Of a stretch of 59,160 nucleotides of DNA, positions 33,397 to 42,480 are shown piece by piece. The translations under genes and the position numbers were made by a program. The DNA comes from a virus: the IMG/VR virus record IMGVR_UViG_3300046504_000185, positions 1 to 59,160 of that record; one strand, given 5' to 3'. The stretch's first letter is position 1. Every line of letters starts with the position of its first letter. The notes under the pieces are model-generated. The model worked only from the letters and a program-made list of their open reading frames with translations. It had not been told where the DNA came from and ran no database searches.

Positions 33397-33415
33397 CATG
33401 ATATTATGGTCATTC

Positions 33416-35224
33416 ATGGATAATTTACCAATTTTTGTAGTGCATTGCGAGAGAATACCAAGGAGATTGGCGTATTATCTCAGATTTCCGGTTAATGATC
33501 AACTTCTTTTTAGAATAAAAGAACTTCCTGAAGAAACCCGTAAATGGAATGCAGGTATGATGGTATGGGAAGTCAGTACACCTTCATTGCTTGCTCTTAT
33601 CAAGAAATACAGAGGTTCAAATAAAATTCATTTTGATTTCGGTAGTGAAGATAGTCGAAAGATATTCATACAACAGATTAAAAAGATAGAAATTTCTGAA
33701 GAAGAAAAACGTAAATTCATTGCTGATCTAAACATCAAAAAGGAACATTGGGTAAAATATAAACAAGAATTAGAGCAAGAGTATATAAAATATTCAGATC
33801 AATGCCATGCATTACTGAATGAAGGAGTTAAATTATATCCGCACCAAATCGTGGCAGCAATGTTCATGAATGTTACTCGTAACACGTTGATCTCTCACGA
33901 AATGGGGATAGGGAAAAGTTTGTCGAGCATACTTTATTGTGAAATGAATAATTTCAAAAGGGTTATGGTCATCACGCCTAATTCTCTGAAGTTTAATTTT
34001 TTAAATGAAGTGGAAAAATTCACGAAAAGTACTGCGCATATAATAAAATGGAGAAAAAATACGTGTGGTCTTGAAGATGCCAAGTATGTAATTGTTAATT
34101 ATGATTTTTTTAATCCTTCAAGTAAAGATAATTTTCTCACCAAATGGAAGAAATTAAAAATATCTGATATTGATTGTGTTATTTGTGATGAATGTCAGAA
34201 GTTAAAAAATACTAAAGCCAATACATATAAAAACTTTAAAAGAATTTTTGGACATAAAGATATTTTTAAAGATGGCAAAATATCTAAGATTTTCTTAAGT
34301 GGTACTCCTGCACCTAATAGGGCATTTGAACTTTATACCGTATTGAATCAAATATCACCAACAGATTTTGGTACAAAGAAATATTTTTATGAATATTATT
34401 GTGGTATGGTTTATGATTATTATGGTGGTTGGGGTTATATTACAGATACTGCAGAACAAAAACTCGAAGAACTTTATCACAAGATCGCACCATATACACA
34501 TAGAAAAAGGAAATTTGAAGTTCTCAAGGACCTTCCAGAGAAAATATATCAGAAGGTAATTTTGGAAATGGAAGATAAAGAGTATGCAGTATATGATAAA
34601 ATAGAAGATGGTGTCGCAAATGAGTTCGTAGAGCATCCTACGAACAATCCTTTAACTATTATGATCCGTTTGAGGCAATATACGTCCTCATTGAAAATTA
34701 AACACATCGCAGAATTAGTTGATAATATCTTAGAAACCGGAGAAAAGGTGGTTATCGTTGATTTCTTTAAAGAACCACTATATCAACTAAAAGAAGCATT
34801 TGGCGATATTGCGGGATTACATACTGGTGATCAAACAGTTGAAGAACGAGCAGAAATAGTTAAAATGTTTCAAGACCCACAAAGTGCAATGAAGGTTTTC
34901 ATTGGTTCAATACAAACATGTAATTATGGTTTGACCTTAACTGCAGCAAGTAAATTATTTATTATAACATTACCTTATTCTTATGGTGAATATCAGCAAG
35001 TTAGTGACAGATTACACCGAATAGGTCAAAAAAATGTTGTAAATATTTATCCATTAATGTTTAAAGATACAATTGATGATTATGTTTTTTCTGCAATTGA
35101 AAGTAAAACAAAAGAAATTATTAAGGTAATGGATAATGAAGACTATAAGTCGAATATTAATGAATCAGTATTAAGTGAAGTAATTGAAATAATTAAAAAT
35201 AAACATAAAAAATCTAATAATTAA
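33416..35224 (+). CDS. SNF2-family (SMARCAL1-like) DNA-dependent ATPase/helicase
   Basis: The ATPase core has motif I (HEMGIGKS, Lys about 167), motif Ia (MVITPNSLKFNF), motif II DECQ (Asp about 258), motif III SGTPAPN, and motif VI SDRLHRIGQ (Asp about 531), the last being typical of SNF2 enzymes. At about 602 residues it is the compact type seen in phages, with a short N-terminal segment. Such enzymes remodel or anneal forked DNA during replication or recombination. I start at ATG 33416 (MDNLPIFVV) because the upstream in-frame ATG at 33398 would lie before the predicted transcription start. The host-type promoter marks it as early or middle, unlike the late fibre genes before it. Confidence 0.9.
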   Translation: MDNLPIFVVHCERIPRRLAYYLRFPVNDQLLFRIKELPEETRKWNAGMMVWEVSTPSLLALIKKYRGSNKIHFDFGSEDSRKIFIQQIKKIEISEEEKRKFIADLNIKKEHWVKYKQELEQEYIKYSDQCHALLNEGVKLYPHQIVAAMFMNVTRNTLISHEMGIGKSLSSILYCEMNNFKRVMVITPNSLKFNFLNEVEKFTKSTAHIIKWRKNTCGLEDAKYVIVNYDFFNPSSKDNFLTKWKKLKISDIDCVICDECQKLKNTKANTYKNFKRIFGHKDIFKDGKISKIFLSGTPAPNRAFELYTVLNQISPTDFGTKKYFYEYYCGMVYDYYGGWGYITDTAEQKLEELYHKIAPYTHRKRKFEVLKDLPEKIYQKVILEMEDKEYAVYDKIEDGVANEFVEHPTNNPLTIMIRLRQYTSSLKIKHIAELVDNILETGEKVVIVDFFKEPLYQLKEAFGDIAGLHTGDQTVEERAEIVKMFQDPQSAMKVFIGSIQTCNYGLTLTAASKLFIITLPYSYGEYQQVSDRLHRIGQKNVVNIYPLMFKDTIDDYVFSAIESKTKEIIKVMDNEDYKSNINESVLSEVIEIIKNKHKKSNN

Positions 35225-35229
35225 TTTAT

Positions 35230-35897
35230 ATGATATTAGATGAATATGTTAAAATAAGATGGAATCAAAACAATAAAAAATATTATATTAAAAAAGGATA
35301 TAATTTTATTAAAATTGGTGATTTGTTTGACGTTAAAGTTGTTGATTTATCAAATGAAACGCATGTATTGGTCAATGTAAAATGTGATGTTTGTGGCAAA
35401 ATAAAAACAATAATATATAGGGAATATATTGCTAACATTAAAAACGGAAACTATTATTGCTGTTCAAGAAAATGTAGTATTGGTAAGAAAAATGAAAGTG
35501 TCTTAAAGAAATATGGAGTTAAAAATGTTTCACAATGTGAAGAAATTAAAGAAAAAAAATTGCAAACAAATATTAATAATTATGGTGAAATTTATATGAA
35601 ATATTTTCAGAGAAATTAAAATCACCAATACAACATGCATTAAATGGCGGTGAGAAAAAATTTGTTAGATACTATGTAGATGGCTATATTCCAAAGCATA
35701 ACATATGTATTGAATGGGATGAAAGACAACATAATGTAAAAAGAAAAATAGAAAGAGATAATAAGAAAGATGATTTCTTAAAAGAAACTTTTGGCTGTCA
35801 AATTATAAGAATTAAAGAAAAGGAATTTTTAAATAACGTTGATAATCAAACAGAATTTGTAATTAATACGATAAAAAACATGGTAAAAAATGAGTAA
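35230..35897 (+). pseudogene. Frameshifted endonuclease (zinc-finger N-terminus, Vsr/EDxHD-like C-terminus)
   Basis: The first frame runs 35230-35619 and has a zinc-finger-like CDVCG...CCSRKCS and the KYGVKNVSQ motif seen in phage homing-type endonucleases. A -1 shift near 35595-35605 (a TTTT run) continues the protein to the stop at 35895-35897. That part reads YYVDGYIPKHNICIEWDERQH, then FLKETFGCQIIRIKEKEF, which fits a PD-(D/E)xK nuclease of the Vsr/EDxHD type. The reconstructed protein would be about 222 residues. It overlaps the next ATG by 8 nt. It could be a decayed mobile nuclease, a sequencing error or programmed frameshifting. No clear slippery heptamer is seen. Confidence 0.65.
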
Positions 35898-36816
35898 GAA
35901 AGTAGCAGTACTATTTTCAGGTGGATTGGACTCCACCTATTTAGTTTGGAAAAACTTGAGTGAGGGTAATGAAGTTCAACCAATCTATGTTGAAATAGAA
36001 AACAATAAAACAAAAACAATTTTGGAAAAAAACCGTACAAAATTACTGGTGAGAGAATTTGAAAAAGAATTTCCACTTAAAATTCATGATGTTAAACATA
36101 TTCTGAAAGTCAATGTTGATGCACAAGAAGATAGTCTGTATTTTAAACAAGTACCTGTTTGGCTTCTTGCAATAGTATTTGCACAGGATTTAAATGTTGA
36201 TGAAATACAGATTGCCTATGTTGCAAATGATGATGCAATCGGTTATCTACAGGACATTCAGAATGTTTATAAGGCGTATGAACCACTTATGAGGTATCTT
36301 AAACCTTTGGTGTTTCCACTTTCTAAGAAACCCAAGTATGATATGGCGCATGAACTACCAGAAATGTATCGTAAATATATTTTTAGTTGTGAATATGCAA
36401 AAATTGTTGGCAGTGAAGATGCAGAATTCATCGAATATGAACCATGTTGTGATTGCGTACCTTGTAGTCATGCAATACAAAATGGTTATTATGGTTTAGG
36501 TCAATTTCCTGACAACTATAAGAACAATCTTTTGAAGGTTCGTGCACGTGCAGTACATGACATGGGATGTGATGTAATAGATAAACAAGGCAGAAAATTT
36601 GATTATTGGAATGGTTTCGATGGTACTCCAACTGTTGATAAAGAATCAGAACCAAAGGTAGAATCTAAAGGTCCATATCAGATTGAAATTACTTTTCCTG
36701 ATACATTTAAATCTCCCGAAATTTCATATAAGGAACTGGATAGTTGTGATTTAAAATTACCGATGGCAAAAAAAGAGAGACCTGTAGAACTTAGTTTGAA
36801 AGCATTTCAAGGATAA
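35890..36816 (+). CDS. QueC-like 7-cyano-7-deazaguanine (preQ0) synthase
   Basis: Near the N-terminus is the PP-loop SGGLDST (residues 10-16). The C-terminal half has a cysteine cluster CCDCVPC (from Cys186) with a further Cys about 17 residues upstream, matching the zinc site of QueC. QueC makes preQ0 from carboxy-deazaguanine with ATP and ammonia. In phages this usually serves 7-deazaguanine modification of DNA against restriction, in bacteria queuosine in tRNA. At 308 residues it is longer than typical QueC (about 220-240). The extra is a C-terminal tail. The partner enzymes (QueD, QueE, FolE, a DpdA-type inserter) are not in this window. Confidence 0.8.
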   Translation: MSKKVAVLFSGGLDSTYLVWKNLSEGNEVQPIYVEIENNKTKTILEKNRTKLLVREFEKEFPLKIHDVKHILKVNVDAQEDSLYFKQVPVWLLAIVFAQDLNVDEIQIAYVANDDAIGYLQDIQNVYKAYEPLMRYLKPLVFPLSKKPKYDMAHELPEMYRKYIFSCEYAKIVGSEDAEFIEYEPCCDCVPCSHAIQNGYYGLGQFPDNYKNNLLKVRARAVHDMGCDVIDKQGRKFDYWNGFDGTPTVDKESEPKVESKGPYQIEITFPDTFKSPEISYKELDSCDLKLPMAKKERPVELSLKAFQG

Positions 36817-36836
36817 ATAAAAACAGAAAAATATAT

Positions 36837-39800
36837 ATGGATAAATTAAAAGTATTAACCGAGATCAAAGGTTTTCTTGACGGTTATAATAATTTAAAAT
36901 ATTTGGTCAACGTAGAAACTGATCCCAATAATAATATTGCCGAATGTATTATACATGAGCCAGGATGCGATCCTGAGAAAAGGAATATTAAATACACTCC
37001 ATTCATGTATATGAAAAATTTAGAGCAGAGTAAATTAAAATTATATGCTCATTTTCCTGAAATTCTTGAAAATAAAAAAATTGAATATGGCATAACTATT
37101 ACTCCACTCAAAACCGGAAATCATAAAAGATTAAAAAACGGTTATTGTTTTAAGATAACAAGTAGTAAATCATATAATTCAATTATTAAATTTTTAAGTG
37201 ATGGCAAGATATATCCTTATGAAAAACTAAAAGACAGTGATAATAATGATGTCAGGGATGCCAAAGGCGAACCAATATATTTATATAGGGATTTATTTTA
37301 TGCCCCAAGAACGGTTGAACAATTCTTTATTTCGACACAGACAAGGTTATATAAGGGCATTGAAGAATATAAAAATGTACATAAAGTAACATTTGACATT
37401 GAAACAACTTCATTAAGATATCAAATAGGTAGAGTATTTGCAATTGGTGTTAGGGATAACAGGGGTTTTGAAATGATATTGGAAGTCGAGAAATTTAATG
37501 ACGATGAATCAGAAATTAGATTAATCCAAGATTTCTTTAATCTTATTGCAAGTAAACAACCTGCTGTTATTTGCGGTTATAACTCTGAGGAATTTGACTT
37601 TGAATTCATTTTAGGTAGAGCCAAACTTCTTAAAATGGACCTCACCCAACTTCCTACTGGTTTAAAAGATGGTATTCAATTAAGAAGAAGACCCAATACC
37701 AGTGTCAAATATGGCAATACTGCAGAAAAATTTACTGCAACAGAAATGTGGGGATATTCAATTATTGATATTCTACATGCATCGAAACGTACTGCAGCAG
37801 TTAATACTGAAATAAAAGCAACGGGATTAAAGTATATTGCAAAACATGAAAAGATAGCAAAACCCAATAGAACTTATATTAAAGGCGAGGATAATTTTAT
37901 TGGTAGATATTATGGTGAAAATAAAATGTTTGTTATTGATGATAATAATAACTACATACAAGTTCCAGAAGATTATCAAGATGTTACAAGAAAATTGTAT
38001 GTGTTGCAAGCCAATAAAGAAAAATTAAATGATAAGCAATATAAAGATTTCAGGAATTCGTATTTAGATAAATGTCCGGCTTTTATTACTTGGTTTAAAG
38101 ATATTGCATTGCCAAAGAAAATGATTAATTTTATCAGTGGCAAAAATCTCGTAAGACAATATTTATTGGATGACCTTTGGGAAACTGAACAGGTTGATGA
38201 ACTTTATAATCAATCATCGTTCATGTTGTCAAAGATAGTTCCAACTACCTATCAACGTATCTGTACAATGGGTACTGCTGCAATATGGAACTTGCTTTTA
38301 ACTGCATGGAGTTATGAAAATGATTTAGCAATTCCGCATTGTGATGTTAAAGAAGACTTTTCAGGTGGTTTAGCAAGAACATTTAAAATAGGCTACAGTA
38401 TAAGATTGATTAAGATCGACTATGGTTCTCTTTATCCTATGTTACAGTTGACTTGGGATATATTCCCAATGTTCGATATTACAGGTGTTATTAAAAAGAT
38501 GTTATTGTATCTTACAACAACTCGTAATATTTACAAGAGACTTGCAAATAATGATAAATTAAATGCTGAAGAACTTGCATTATTAAAGGAAATTGATCAC
38601 GATGCTTATAGAAAATTAATAGAAAATAAAATAACTGATACTGATAGGGCAATGTTCAAAATCAAACAATTACCTATTAAGATTTTGAATAACTCACTCT
38701 TTGGTGCTTTAGGATCAGATATATCATTTAACTGGTCAGACAATAATTGCGCAGCACGTATTACTTGTAGTGGTCGTTTGGAATTACGTCATGCCATAAC
38801 GTGGTTCAAAAAATATGGTTGTTTGGCATTACTTGCCGTTACTGATGGTATAAACTTTCAGATTCCCGATAGAACTACCATTAAGGTTAATAATGCAGAA
38901 GTATTGTATGATCAGCCAGAAGGTTTAATTGATGAAATGTGGAAGTATGGCGATAAAACAGGCATCGCAGCACTTATAGAAAAGTTCAATAAGGAAGAAA
39001 TGCGTCCACCATATATGTCAGTTGATAATGATGGTGAATATATTAGTTGCTTAAATCTTGCACGTATTAACTATGCTACACTTTCATTGGTGAAAGACAA
39101 GAAAACCGGAGAAATAAAAGAAAAAATCAAACTCACAGGTAATACAATTAAATCCAAAGTAATGTCGGAGTACATTGAAGAATTTATTGATAAGGGTTTT
39201 GAACTGATTCTTCATGGTAAAGGTAAGGAATTTGTTGATTACTATTATGATTATGTTGACGATCTGCGTTTCTGTAGGATTCCATTGAAGAAAATTGCAA
39301 GTAAAAGTAAAGTAAAAACCACATTAAATGGATATAAAAAGAGGGGTAAAGACAAAAATGGTCAGGAGAAGGGTAAGCAGGCACATATGGAATTACTGAT
39401 TGAAAAACGTGAAAAGATTGCAAGAATGTTATTTGAACAACATAAAGGTGAATTTAATTTAGAGAAAGTCAAAAATATTGATGATATTGATACAATCATG
39501 AAATTGGTTTCCAATTATATGCCACCTGAACCCGAATTGGATTCAGTTGTATATCATGTTAATAGGGGTTATTTGAAATCACATGGCGGATCAAGTTGGA
39601 TTAAAGACAAAGAAACGGGTGAGGAAAGATTTGCTGCTGAATTAATTGACAGCAATAATTTGCTTGATAATCCTGAAATGAGAGGCAAATATAATGTTGC
39701 AAAGTATCTAAGTGCTTTCAATAGTAGGGTAAGTACAATTCTTGTGGGATTTGATGATCATGTTATTAATACTTTACTTGCCAAAATTGTGAAAAAGAAA

Positions 39801-40520
39801 ATAAAAGATGAATTTGGTAACAAAAAAGTTGAAGAAGAATTAATTAAGCATTCATATAATCCTGGCGAATTAGAACTAAAGAATTTTGATGGCGATACCT
39901 ACGAAGAATCAATGTATTTAGAGCCAAAAGAAGTTAAGTTTTGGAATAAAACCGGATATGATCCAAGGTTGGTGTGGAACGGTTTTAGTATGTATGAAAA
40001 TGACCGAGTATATTATGAGATTTATGAAGGTGCTTTGAAGTTCTTGAATGATAAAATGCTCGAAAGTGGTAAACCAAAGATCAAATCAATTAATGATAAA
40101 TATGAACAGGGTGATTTTATCTTAGTTAAAGATGGAAGTCAGTACAATCTTGGTGTTTACAATGGTGTATATATTGAAATAATTAGAGAAAATATAGATA
40201 TTCCTAAAAGTCAGGTTGAGATTGAACTCGATAAAAAACGTGCAGAAGAAGAGGAAAAACTTAAAAGTCTTGAAGTTACAATGGCAAAAGAAACGGAAAT
40301 GGATAGGTATTTGAAAGCAATGAAAGAAAAACGTGAAAAATATTTTCCATTATTCCTGCAGAGATTCAAACTCAATGAACAGTATACAATGGATAAACTT
40401 TTTGAAGAAATTCCTGAATCAAGTGGTGCATTTGATGCCTACGTGAAAAACATGGAAACATCTCAGGAAGTGGAAGCAGAAGAATATTCCGATGTTGATG
40501 AAGTTGATGATCCGTATTAA
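36837..40520 (+). CDS. Family B DNA polymerase with 3'-5' exonuclease (1227 aa)
   Basis: Exo I is FDIETT (Asp187, Glu189) and Exo II is NSEEFDFEF (about 245-253). Exo III is not clear by eye. Polymerase motif A is KIDYGSLYP (Asp528), motif B KILNNSLFG (Lys615) and motif C AVTDG (Asp670). Motif C is normally DTD; the first Asp is Val here and the following residue is Gly. It is the replicative polymerase by inference. The length is well above T4 gp43 (898), with about 550 residues after motif C, including a highly charged Glu/Lys-rich end from about 1120. No intein blocks are seen. It lies 20 nt after the QueC-like gene. Confidence 0.92.
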   Translation: MDKLKVLTEIKGFLDGYNNLKYLVNVETDPNNNIAECIIHEPGCDPEKRNIKYTPFMYMKNLEQSKLKLYAHFPEILENKKIEYGITITPLKTGNHKRLKNGYCFKITSSKSYNSIIKFLSDGKIYPYEKLKDSDNNDVRDAKGEPIYLYRDLFYAPRTVEQFFISTQTRLYKGIEEYKNVHKVTFDIETTSLRYQIGRVFAIGVRDNRGFEMILEVEKFNDDESEIRLIQDFFNLIASKQPAVICGYNSEEFDFEFILGRAKLLKMDLTQLPTGLKDGIQLRRRPNTSVKYGNTAEKFTATEMWGYSIIDILHASKRTAAVNTEIKATGLKYIAKHEKIAKPNRTYIKGEDNFIGRYYGENKMFVIDDNNNYIQVPEDYQDVTRKLYVLQANKEKLNDKQYKDFRNSYLDKCPAFITWFKDIALPKKMINFISGKNLVRQYLLDDLWETEQVDELYNQSSFMLSKIVPTTYQRICTMGTAAIWNLLLTAWSYENDLAIPHCDVKEDFSGGLARTFKIGYSIRLIKIDYGSLYPMLQLTWDIFPMFDITGVIKKMLLYLTTTRNIYKRLANNDKLNAEELALLKEIDHDAYRKLIENKITDTDRAMFKIKQLPIKILNNSLFGALGSDISFNWSDNNCAARITCSGRLELRHAITWFKKYGCLALLAVTDGINFQIPDRTTIKVNNAEVLYDQPEGLIDEMWKYGDKTGIAALIEKFNKEEMRPPYMSVDNDGEYISCLNLARINYATLSLVKDKKTGEIKEKIKLTGNTIKSKVMSEYIEEFIDKGFELILHGKGKEFVDYYYDYVDDLRFCRIPLKKIASKSKVKTTLNGYKKRGKDKNGQEKGKQAHMELLIEKREKIARMLFEQHKGEFNLEKVKNIDDIDTIMKLVSNYMPPEPELDSVVYHVNRGYLKSHGGSSWIKDKETGEERFAAELIDSNNLLDNPEMRGKYNVAKYLSAFNSRVSTILVGFDDHVINTLLAKIVKKKIKDEFGNKKVEEELIKHSYNPGELELKNFDGDTYEESMYLEPKEVKFWNKTGYDPRLVWNGFSMYENDRVYYEIYEGALKFLNDKMLESGKPKIKSINDKYEQGDFILVKDGSQYNLGVYNGVYIEIIRENIDIPKSQVEIELDKKRAEEEEKLKSLEVTMAKETEMDRYLKAMKEKREKYFPLFLQRFKLNEQYTMDKLFEEIPESSGAFDAYVKNMETSQEVEAEEYSDVDEVDDPY

Positions 40521-40529
40521 CATTTAATA

Positions 40530-40538
40530 GTATTTATA
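40530..40538 (+). promoter_or_regulatory. Late-type motif GTATTTATA
   Basis: 15 nt before the ATG at 40554. It opens the late cluster downstream of the polymerase. Confidence 0.6.
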
Positions 40539-40553
40539 TGAAAATATTGTATC

Positions 40554-41417
40554 ATGCAACTCAAAAAGAAAGAATTAATGGAGATCATAGATTCCAATGG
40601 CGACTTGATTGGAAAGAATGATATGCCTGCAGTAGATGCTAATGCAGACACCCAAGCCAATAATACTACAGACTATAATGCTAAAATAGGCACTCAACCA
40701 TTCAGGTATGATATGTTGGGTCGTTTTGGTTTTACTATGATGCCATTTTTGGAAGGCAAAGAAGATCAAGGACAATTGGACCTTCTTGATGAATTATCTG
40801 CTTTAATGCATAATAAATTCGTAGAACTTACTGATTATTATATCAAACATCCTAATTTATTAAAACCCGATAATCGCAAAGCAAAGGAAGAAAGTGTAGG
40901 ACACAATGAAGAATGTGAAAAAAGAGATATTGAATGGGCAAAAGAAGCAATAAAAATTTTTCAAAGTAATTTCGAAAAGGCATTCAAAGAACCAATTGAT
41001 GAAGCACTTAACAAATCCGATAATTTATCATTGCCTATGGATGATGAAATAAAATACGAATTAAAAAGATTACTTACAGGTAGTAAATATGATAAAGGTG
41101 GAATACTTGACCAAAGAGTTGATCAATTACTTCAGGTACAAGCCAAATGGTTAGAAAGAGCAAAGGAATTATATAGTGCAGAAGAAATTGCCAAAAAATT
41201 ATTTATTTATGATAAAAATCTTAACTCAGGTGTTAGTCTTGATGAAGCCAAGGTTGCCGAAGATAAAATAGTTGACAAGAAAGCCGAAGATGAAATATCA
41301 AATAAAACTGAAGATAAGGAAGTCCGTGAAAAAAAACTTGAAAAAATTGCTGGCTTAATTAATAAGTTGGAAAAGAATGATAAGGAAAAAATTAAAAATT
41401 TATTGGAAAGAAAGTAA
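40554..41417 (+). CDS. Late-cluster protein of unknown function (287 aa)
   Basis: No family is recognised. An N-terminal low-complexity stretch with many Asn/Asp/Thr (about 20-45) is followed by a helical centre (LLDELSALMHNKFVELTDYY, EWAKEAIKIFQSNFEKAFKE) and a Lys/Glu-rich, probably coiled-coil end (about 225-287). It ends immediately before the Nudix gene (TAA then ATG). The late-type motif and the position point to a virion or assembly role. Confidence 0.7.
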   Translation: MQLKKKELMEIIDSNGDLIGKNDMPAVDANADTQANNTTDYNAKIGTQPFRYDMLGRFGFTMMPFLEGKEDQGQLDLLDELSALMHNKFVELTDYYIKHPNLLKPDNRKAKEESVGHNEECEKRDIEWAKEAIKIFQSNFEKAFKEPIDEALNKSDNLSLPMDDEIKYELKRLLTGSKYDKGGILDQRVDQLLQVQAKWLERAKELYSAEEIAKKLFIYDKNLNSGVSLDEAKVAEDKIVDKKAEDEISNKTEDKEVREKKLEKIAGLINKLEKNDKEKIKNLLERK

Positions 41418-42206
41418 ATGGCTAACTCAGAATTATATGGTAAGACGTTTCCTGTGCCCTCTGACGTGATTAAATATGTCCAGACGGTGTTGGTATCCAA
41501 CCCCAATGGTGAAGGCGTTAAAAGGGCAAAATTCATTGTTAAAAACGGTATATTGACTTATCAGGAATTAAAACGTTTGAAGAATTTTTTTGATACTTAT
41601 AATCCTGAAATAACCGATAAAATGCAATATGCTCTTGCAGGTGGTAATTTAATGAAAGCATTTGTTGATAAAACACTTCAGGCAGAAAGAAATGCAGTTA
41701 AAGGGGGAAAGGAGATAAGACGGGATATGAATATTGATCCTAATTTAGCCACACATGCTTATCAGACACCAAGACTATCAGAAGCAGAAGATAAAGATAA
41801 GAAAGAGGAAAAACAAAAAAATGCTGTTGCTGTCATTGTAAATAGTGATAATAAAATATTATTATTGAAAAGAGCAAAGATTAAAGATATTTGGATGCCG
41901 GAAAAATGGGCACTTGTTGGTGGCAGAATTGAAAAGGGTGAGACTCCGCAAAAGGCAGTTGAAAGAGAAATAACAGAAGAAACGGGTTTAACGATTGATA
42001 AGTTTATAAAAACTTTTGCAATACATAGAAATCCTGGTAGTATTGAACACATCTTTGCATGCCGTTATGATGGCGATCCGACTGACATTACTTTGAATGA
42101 AGAAAATACAAATTATGGTTGGTATGATATTGATGAAATGAATTATTTGGATATTGTACCGCATTTGATAGAATACATTACATTATCGTTTAAAAAATAT
42201 GAATAA
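41418..42206 (+). CDS. Nudix hydrolase fused to an N-terminal domain (262 aa)
   Basis: Residues about 135-255 are a Nudix domain with a complete Nudix box (GRIEKGETPQ, then REITEETGL), so it should hydrolyse a nucleoside diphosphate linked to another group. The substrate cannot be read from sequence. The first 115 residues (LYGKTFPVPSDVIKYVQTVL, then a helical segment) are a separate domain that I do not recognise. The gene is translationally adjacent to the 40554 gene in a late transcript. A Nudix enzyme expressed late could be packaged or act on nucleotides or RNA ends. Confidence 0.8.
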   Translation: MANSELYGKTFPVPSDVIKYVQTVLVSNPNGEGVKRAKFIVKNGILTYQELKRLKNFFDTYNPEITDKMQYALAGGNLMKAFVDKTLQAERNAVKGGKEIRRDMNIDPNLATHAYQTPRLSEAEDKDKKEEKQKNAVAVIVNSDNKILLLKRAKIKDIWMPEKWALVGGRIEKGETPQKAVEREITEETGLTIDKFIKTFAIHRNPGSIEHIFACRYDGDPTDITLNEENTNYGWYDIDEMNYLDIVPHLIEYITLSFKKYE

Positions 42207-42207
42207 T

Positions 42208-42216
42208 GTATTTATA
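42208..42216 (+). promoter_or_regulatory. Late-type motif GTATTTATA
   Basis: 33 nt before the ATG at 42250, immediately after the Nudix stop codon. Confidence 0.6.
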
Positions 42217-42249
42217 ATAAAATAATATAAGAATTAAAACAAGAAAAAA

Positions 42250-42480
42250 ATGAGTAAATTAGAAGAAGTAAGTGCACCTTTTAGAAAAACTGAAGTTGCA
42301 AGAAATATGTTTAATTATAATGATGAATATACACTTGGCAATCCAGAAGAACTTTCACCAATAGGTAAAGGCGAAAATAATGGTGAAGTTGGTAGTGCAG
42401 TAGATATTGCAACAAGAAAAGTTTTAGTTGCTAAGAATCCATATAATTATAACAGAGAGTATAACGCAGGAAACGACTAA
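42250..42480 (+). CDS. Small late protein (76 aa)
   Basis: No known family. Two similar segments, RNMFNYNDEYTLGN and KNPYNYNREYNAGN, frame a Gly/Glu-rich middle, so it looks like a small repeat of an NYN-EY motif. The stop codon overlaps the next ATG (TAATG), which argues for translational coupling with the WYL-like gene. Confidence 0.7.
   Translation: MSKLEEVSAPFRKTEVARNMFNYNDEYTLGNPEELSPIGKGENNGEVGSAVDIATRKVLVAKNPYNYNREYNAGND

Noticed and set aside
33398-33415. Upstream ATG at 33398 as the SNF2 gene start
   Set aside because: It falls at or before the predicted transcription start of the perfect promoter at 33367-33396.
36837-40520. Intein in the DNA polymerase to explain its length
   Set aside because: No Cys/Ser block A, TxxH block B or HN(C/S/T) block G is found. 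The extra length is C-terminal.
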